From an uncultured Planctomycetaceae bacterium (lineage in GTDB: Bacteria; Planctomycetota; Planctomycetia; Pirellulales; UBA1268), in assembly GCA_937900985.1 (NCBI GenBank), contig CALCGM010000385.1:1-25729 (forward strand): DNA of 25,729 nucleotides, written 5' to 3'. The notes below the pieces were generated by a model. That model ran no database searches, was not told the origin of the DNA, and saw only the letters and a list, made by a program, of their open reading frames with translations. How positions within the stretch are numbered: the stretch's first letter is position 1; each line of letters begins with the position of its first letter. A program made the translations under genes and the position numbers. Shown here piece after piece: positions 21,906 to 25,729 of the stretch.

Positions 21906-24374
21906 GTGTTGCATTCCGCCGGTGTCGACCGTCTCGCCAAGGTGGCGCTGTCCAGCGTCGTGCTCGCGATTGTCGCCGTGATAGCCGCGCCCGTTGAGGC
22001 GGCCTTTCCGCGGCTCTCGATCATTCTGCCGCGTGGCGTGCAGCGGGGAGGGGATCGCGAGCTGACCTTTCAAGGTGATCGGCTCGCCGATGTGGAGGAG
22101 ATTTTCTTCCACAGCAACGATGGCTTTGAGGTGAAATCGCTGACGCCAGTGGATGACAAGTCGTTTCAGGCGGTGATCCATGTGCCGGAGACCTGTTCGC
22201 TCGGCGAGCACATCGTGCAGGTGCGGGCCAAGTCGGGAATCACCGAATATCGGTCGTTCTGGGTTGGGCTGCTGCCGGTTGTCGATGAGGTCGAGCCCAA
22301 CGGCTTGCTGGAAGAGGCTCAGGCTGTCGAGTGGAACACGACCATCCATGGGGTGGCCGCGAGCGAGGATCTCGATATCTACGCTGTTGACGCCAAGCAG
22401 GGGGATCGGATCAGTGTGGAGATCGAAGGCCTGCGGCTAGGCAGCTATCGGTTTGATCCGCACATCTCGATTATCGACTCCAACAAGTTTCAGTTGGCCG
22501 CCGCCGACGACTCGCCGGCGGTGCTCCAAGATGGGGTTTTGAGCGTGCTGGCCCCTGAAGACGGCCGGTATTACGTGCAGGTGCGGGAGTCGTCGTATGG
22601 CGGCGACGGCAACTCGCGATACCGGCTGCACGTGGGCAACTTTCCTCGCCCCACCGCGGTCTACCCGGCCGGGGGCAAGGCTGGCGACAAGCTCACCGTG
22701 ACCTTCTTGGGAGACGCTCGAGGCCCGTTTGAACGGGAAATCGAGGTGGCCACCGAGGGGCTCGGGTCTGATGGGGATGAGATGCAGCTCCTCGCCAGCG
22801 ACGATCTGGGAGCCTGCCCTGCAACGCTGCCATTCCGCATTTCCCCGCTCGGCAACGTGCTTGAGGCCGAACCCAACAATGAGATCACCGCGGCAACCAG
22901 TGGCGACACCGCGATGGCGTTCAATGGCGTTATCGGAGAGGCGGGCGACGTCGACCACTTCCGCTTCGGAGCGACCAAAGGACAGCGACTGGAGGTGACC
23001 TGCCATGCCAGGCGGCTCCGCTCCGGTCTGGATTCCGTCGTGACGGTGCACAAGCTCGATGGCGGCCAGCTGGCCGGAAACGATGACGCGCGGGGACCAG
23101 ACTCGTCATTCCGATTTGATGTGCCGGAAGACGGGGAGTACATCCTGCGAGTGAAGGATCATCTCGACCGCGGCAGCCCTGAGTTTGTCTATCGCGTGGA
23201 GATGCTTCCGCCGGAGCCATCGCTGCGGCTCTCGATTCCTCGCATCGACCGCTATTCACAGACGCGGCAGACGATCTTTGTGCCGCGGGGCAACCGCTAC
23301 GCGGTGTTGATCAACGCCTCGCGTCGAAACTTCGGGGGCGACCTGAAGCTCGACGACAGCCAGCTGCCCGCCGGGATCACGATGACAGCCCCGGTCATGA
23401 AGGATGGACAAAGCCAGGTGCCCGTCGTGTTTGAGGCGGCAGCCGACGCCCCGCTTGGGGGCACGCTGCTCCGCTTCGAGGCCCGTCAGGTCACCGACGA
23501 CGACCCCGAAGGCGCCAATGGGATTCGCGGCATCTTTGAAAACCGGGCCGACTTTGTCTTGGGGCAGCCCAACAACTCGGTGCATTATTCCGGCCGCGTC
23601 GACAAGCTGGCGGTCGCGGTGATTGAGGAAGTGCCGCTGCAGGTGGAGATAGTGCAGCCGAAAGCCCCGCTGCTCCAGCGTGGCACGCTCGACCTGAAAG
23701 TGCGGGTCACTCGCGGCGAGGGCTTTACCGGGCCAGTCACCATCGAGTTTCCCTTTCGGCCTGCCGGCGTCGGGGGCAATCCCTCGATCCGCATTGAGCC
23801 TGATCAGACCGAAGCGGTGTATCAGCTCAGTGCCAACGACAAGGCGGCCGTTGGCGTGTGGCCGGTGTATGCGATCGCGGCGGTCGACGTTGGCGGCACT
23901 GCCTGGGTAGCCTCGCCGATGGCCACGCTTGAGGTGGCCTCGGCGTTTACAAATGCGACGCTGGCTCGTGCCGCATGCGAGCAGGGCGAAAAGGCGCAGG
24001 TGGTGTGCACGCTTGAGCAGGCCAGGCCGTTTGAGGGCGAGGCCACGGCCCGCCTGCTCGGACTGCCACCGGAAACGACGGCGGCAGAGCTCACCTTCAC
24101 CAAAGACACGACGGAGCTTGTGTTTGAGGTGACGACGACAGACAAGAGCCCTGCGGGCAACCACAAGTCGGTGTTTGTGGAGTTGGTCACGCCCGTGGAG
24201 GGGGAAACCTCAAAGATGTCCGGTGGCAGCACCGAGCTGCAGATCGCAGCCCCCGCTCCCGACGCACCCGCAGCGCCGGTGGCCCAGGCGGAGCCCGAAA
24301 AGCCCGCGGAGAAACCGCTTTCTCGGCTTGAGAAGCTCCGGCAGCAGGCTCGGGCGGCGGCGGCATCCAACTAA
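21906..24374 (+). CDS. Secreted PPC-domain protein (module B, second gene)
   Basis: From the GTG at 21906 the protein is 822 aa. A Sec signal (hydrophobic about residues 12-28, small residues near VEAAF) is followed by an IPT-like beta domain (about 35-120). PPC1 (about 126-247) has VEPNG, DLDIYAVDAKQGD, a DGRYYVQVRES segment and ends YRLHVGNFP. PPC2 (about 320-433) has EAEPNNE, GDVDHFRFGATKGQ and EDGEYILRVKD. More beta-sandwich repeats fill the rest, ending in an Ala/Pro-rich linker and a basic helix (SRLEKLRQQARAA). PPC domains occur in secreted enzymes and may aid binding or folding; no catalytic motif is seen. The layout and local wording match residues 40-760 of the 1548-aa module A protein. 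It lies 158 bases after DUF1501 copy 3 and 85 bases before the DUF1549 gene, on the same strand. Confidence 0.88.
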   Translation: MLHSAGVDRLAKVALSSVVLAIVAVIAAPVEAAFPRLSIILPRGVQRGGDRELTFQGDRLADVEEIFFHSNDGFEVKSLTPVDDKSFQAVIHVPETCSLGEHIVQVRAKSGITEYRSFWVGLLPVVDEVEPNGLLEEAQAVEWNTTIHGVAASEDLDIYAVDAKQGDRISVEIEGLRLGSYRFDPHISIIDSNKFQLAAADDSPAVLQDGVLSVLAPEDGRYYVQVRESSYGGDGNSRYRLHVGNFPRPTAVYPAGGKAGDKLTVTFLGDARGPFEREIEVATEGLGSDGDEMQLLASDDLGACPATLPFRISPLGNVLEAEPNNEITAATSGDTAMAFNGVIGEAGDVDHFRFGATKGQRLEVTCHARRLRSGLDSVVTVHKLDGGQLAGNDDARGPDSSFRFDVPEDGEYILRVKDHLDRGSPEFVYRVEMLPPEPSLRLSIPRIDRYSQTRQTIFVPRGNRYAVLINASRRNFGGDLKLDDSQLPAGITMTAPVMKDGQSQVPVVFEAAADAPLGGTLLRFEARQVTDDDPEGANGIRGIFENRADFVLGQPNNSVHYSGRVDKLAVAVIEEVPLQVEIVQPKAPLLQRGTLDLKVRVTRGEGFTGPVTIEFPFRPAGVGGNPSIRIEPDQTEAVYQLSANDKAAVGVWPVYAIAAVDVGGTAWVASPMATLEVASAFTNATLARAACEQGEKAQVVCTLEQARPFEGEATARLLGLPPETTAAELTFTKDTTELVFEVTTTDKSPAGNHKSVFVELVTPVEGETSKMSGGSTELQIAAPAPDAPAAPVAQAEPEKPAEKPLSRLEKLRQQARAAAASN

Positions 24375-24459
24375 CGACGTGCTGCACGGCGGCTCAGGTC
24401 GCAGGCAGCGGAGGGATTTCGTGTTCCATACTTTTGGTGAAGTTCAGAGAGGATCAGCG

Positions 24460-25729
24460 ATGACCAGCCGAGCCGCAGGAAATCGACGCACCGCCGGGCG
24501 ATCCGCGTCTGTCGTGGTGGCAGCCATTGCCATCGCCATGGTGGCGATCGCTCGTCCCGTGGAGGCTGGTGAAACGGTAGCGACCGTTCAGGCCTTCCCC
24601 CCGAGCGTGCATCTCTCCACGGCTCAAGACCGGCAGTCGATCGTGGTGCAGCTGGTTGAGGCCAACGGGATCACCCGCGATCTGACCAAAGATGCCGCCT
24701 TGACCTTGGCTGATCCCGCCGTTGCCCGCATTGAGGGTTCGACACTCGTTCCTCTCGCCGATGGCGACACGACGCTCCAGATCTCTGCCGGCGGCCAGAC
24801 GCTGAGTGTTCCCGTGCATGTGGAGCGAGCAGCGGAAGACCCGCATCTGAGCTTCCGGCTCGACATCATGCCGATCTTCATGCGAAACGGCTGCAACTCC
24901 GGGGCCTGCCATGGCGCGGCCCGCGGCAAAGATGGCTTCCGGATGTCGCTGTTTGGCTTCGATCCTGCGGCCGACTACCAGCGGCTCACCCGGGAGATCA
25001 GTGGCCGACGGATCAATCTCGCCCTGCCAGACGACAGCCTGATCCTCACCAAGGGCACCAATGCCGTGCCCCATGGCGGTGGGCAAAAGATCAAGCCTGA
25101 TGACGAGTATTACGCGACGATTCGTCGCTGGCTGGTGGAAGGGGCCAACGATGATCCGGCCCCCGCTGAGGTGCCCACGGTTGAAAAGGTCGAGGTCTAT
25201 CCGCCCGAGATCGTGCTCGACGGCATGGGGTCGACCCAGCAGATGACAGTGCGGGCGATCTACTCCGACGGCAGCGACCGCGACATCACCTCGCAGGCCG
25301 TGTTTCTCAGCAATAACGACAACGCGGCGTCGATTGACGTCAACGGGCTGGTGACCGCCCAGAACCGAGGCGAAGCCTTCATCATGGCCCGCTTCGACAC
25401 GCATACCGTCGGCATCCACTCGATCACGCTCCCTGCTGGGCTCGAGTTCAGCTGGGCCAACCCCGCTGCGGCCAACCTGGTCGATGAGCTGGTGCACCAG
25501 AAGCTCCGCAAACTGCGGATCAATCCGTCTGAGATCTGCAGCGACGAGGAGTTTCTGCGGCGGGTCAGCATCGATATCTGCGGTGTGCTGCCGACGAGCG
25601 ATGAGTATCGATCGTTTCTGGCGAGCGAGGATCCCGACAAGCGGGCCCACCTGATCGACCAGCTCCTTGAGCGGAAGGAGTTTGTCGACATGTGGGTGAT
25701 GAAGTGGTCGGAGCTGCTGATGATCCGCA
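24460..25729 (+). CDS. Big-like / CX4CH / DUF1549 protein, 3' end beyond the window (module B, third gene)
   Basis: The frame is open from the ATG at 24460 to the window edge (423 codons), so the gene is partial. AGAGAGGA six bases upstream supports the start. A Sec signal (hydrophobic residues 17-30) is followed by a Big2-like domain (about 42-122). A haem-like motif GCNSGACHG (Cys145, Cys150, His151; CX4CH) comes with GKDGFRMSLFGFDP and HGGGQKIKPDD. A second Big2-like domain (about 187-275) precedes the start of DUF1549 (about 290 on: ICSDEEFLRRVSIDICGVLP, MKWSELLMIR). It aligns by eye with residues 765-1143 of the module A protein, so a CAKCH-type site and DUF1553 are expected downstream. 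Function is unknown; the family pairs with DUF1501 throughout planctomycetes. Confidence 0.9.
   Translation, partial: MTSRAAGNRRTAGRSASVVVAAIAIAMVAIARPVEAGETVATVQAFPPSVHLSTAQDRQSIVVQLVEANGITRDLTKDAALTLADPAVARIEGSTLVPLADGDTTLQISAGGQTLSVPVHVERAAEDPHLSFRLDIMPIFMRNGCNSGACHGAARGKDGFRMSLFGFDPAADYQRLTREISGRRINLALPDDSLILTKGTNAVPHGGGQKIKPDDEYYATIRRWLVEGANDDPAPAEVPTVEKVEVYPPEIVLDGMGSTQQMTVRAIYSDGSDRDITSQAVFLSNNDNAASIDVNGLVTAQNRGEAFIMARFDTHTVGIHSITLPAGLEFSWANPAAANLVDELVHQKLRKLRINPSEICSDEEFLRRVSIDICGVLPTSDEYRSFLASEDPDKRAHLIDQLLERKEFVDMWVMKWSELLMIR

Noticed and set aside
1..25729. CRISPR arrays, insertion sequences, phage genes
   Set aside because: No regularly spaced repeats, transposase or integrase motifs, or terminal inverted repeats were noticed on reading the window.

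Overview
The window is high-GC (by eye well above 60%) bacterial DNA. It almost certainly comes from a planctomycete, probably of the Pirellula/Blastopirellula type. The basis is gene content: three DUF1501 proteins, two proteins of the Big-like/DUF1549(/DUF1553) type, a planctomycete-type cytochrome c (PSCyt1) fused to WD40 repeats, and PPC-domain secreted proteins. This combination is a hallmark of Planctomycetota. No tRNA, rRNA, CRISPR array, transposase or integrase was seen. There is no gene-free stretch longer than about 300 bases.

Layout. (1) 111-3627, plus strand: a tightly coupled three-gene sugar ABC importer of the ribose type (lipoprotein binding protein, double ATPase, permease) with GTGA and ATGA stop/start overlaps. 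(2) 3724-4569, plus: a secreted dihaem cytochrome c resembling thiosulfate dehydrogenase TsdA. (3) 4618-5619, minus: a secreted HEXXH protein, divergent from 5865-6245, a DUF3127 protein with an SSB-like C-terminal tip. (4) 6365-9034, minus: an M1-family aminopeptidase with HEAT-like repeats, divergent from 9244-11097, a membrane-anchored glycerophosphodiester phosphodiesterase. (5) 11198-12622, plus: a first DUF1501 protein, overlapping tail-to-tail with the next cluster. (6) 20261 down to 12577, minus (module A): DUF1501, then a 1548-aa PPC/Big-like/CX4CH/DUF1549/DUF1553 protein, then PSCyt1-WD40. (7) 20446 to the window end, plus (module B): DUF1501, then an 822-aa PPC protein, then a Big-like/CX4CH/DUF1549 protein cut off by the window edge.

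The most interesting point is how modules A and B relate. They diverge from one 184-bp intergenic region that carries a perfect 10-bp palindrome. They are versions of the same set of parts: the N-terminal half of module A's 1548-aa protein matches module B's second protein in domain order and local sequence, and its C-terminal half matches module B's third protein. One module therefore looks like a fused (or split) form of the other, which argues that the PPC half and the haem/DUF1549 half work together. All the parts carry Tat- or Sec-like export signals, and several carry c-type haem motifs, including an unusual CX4CH site. This points to an extracytoplasmic redox-linked complex whose substrate is unknown. 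The assignments rest on reading motifs by eye; no database search was run.
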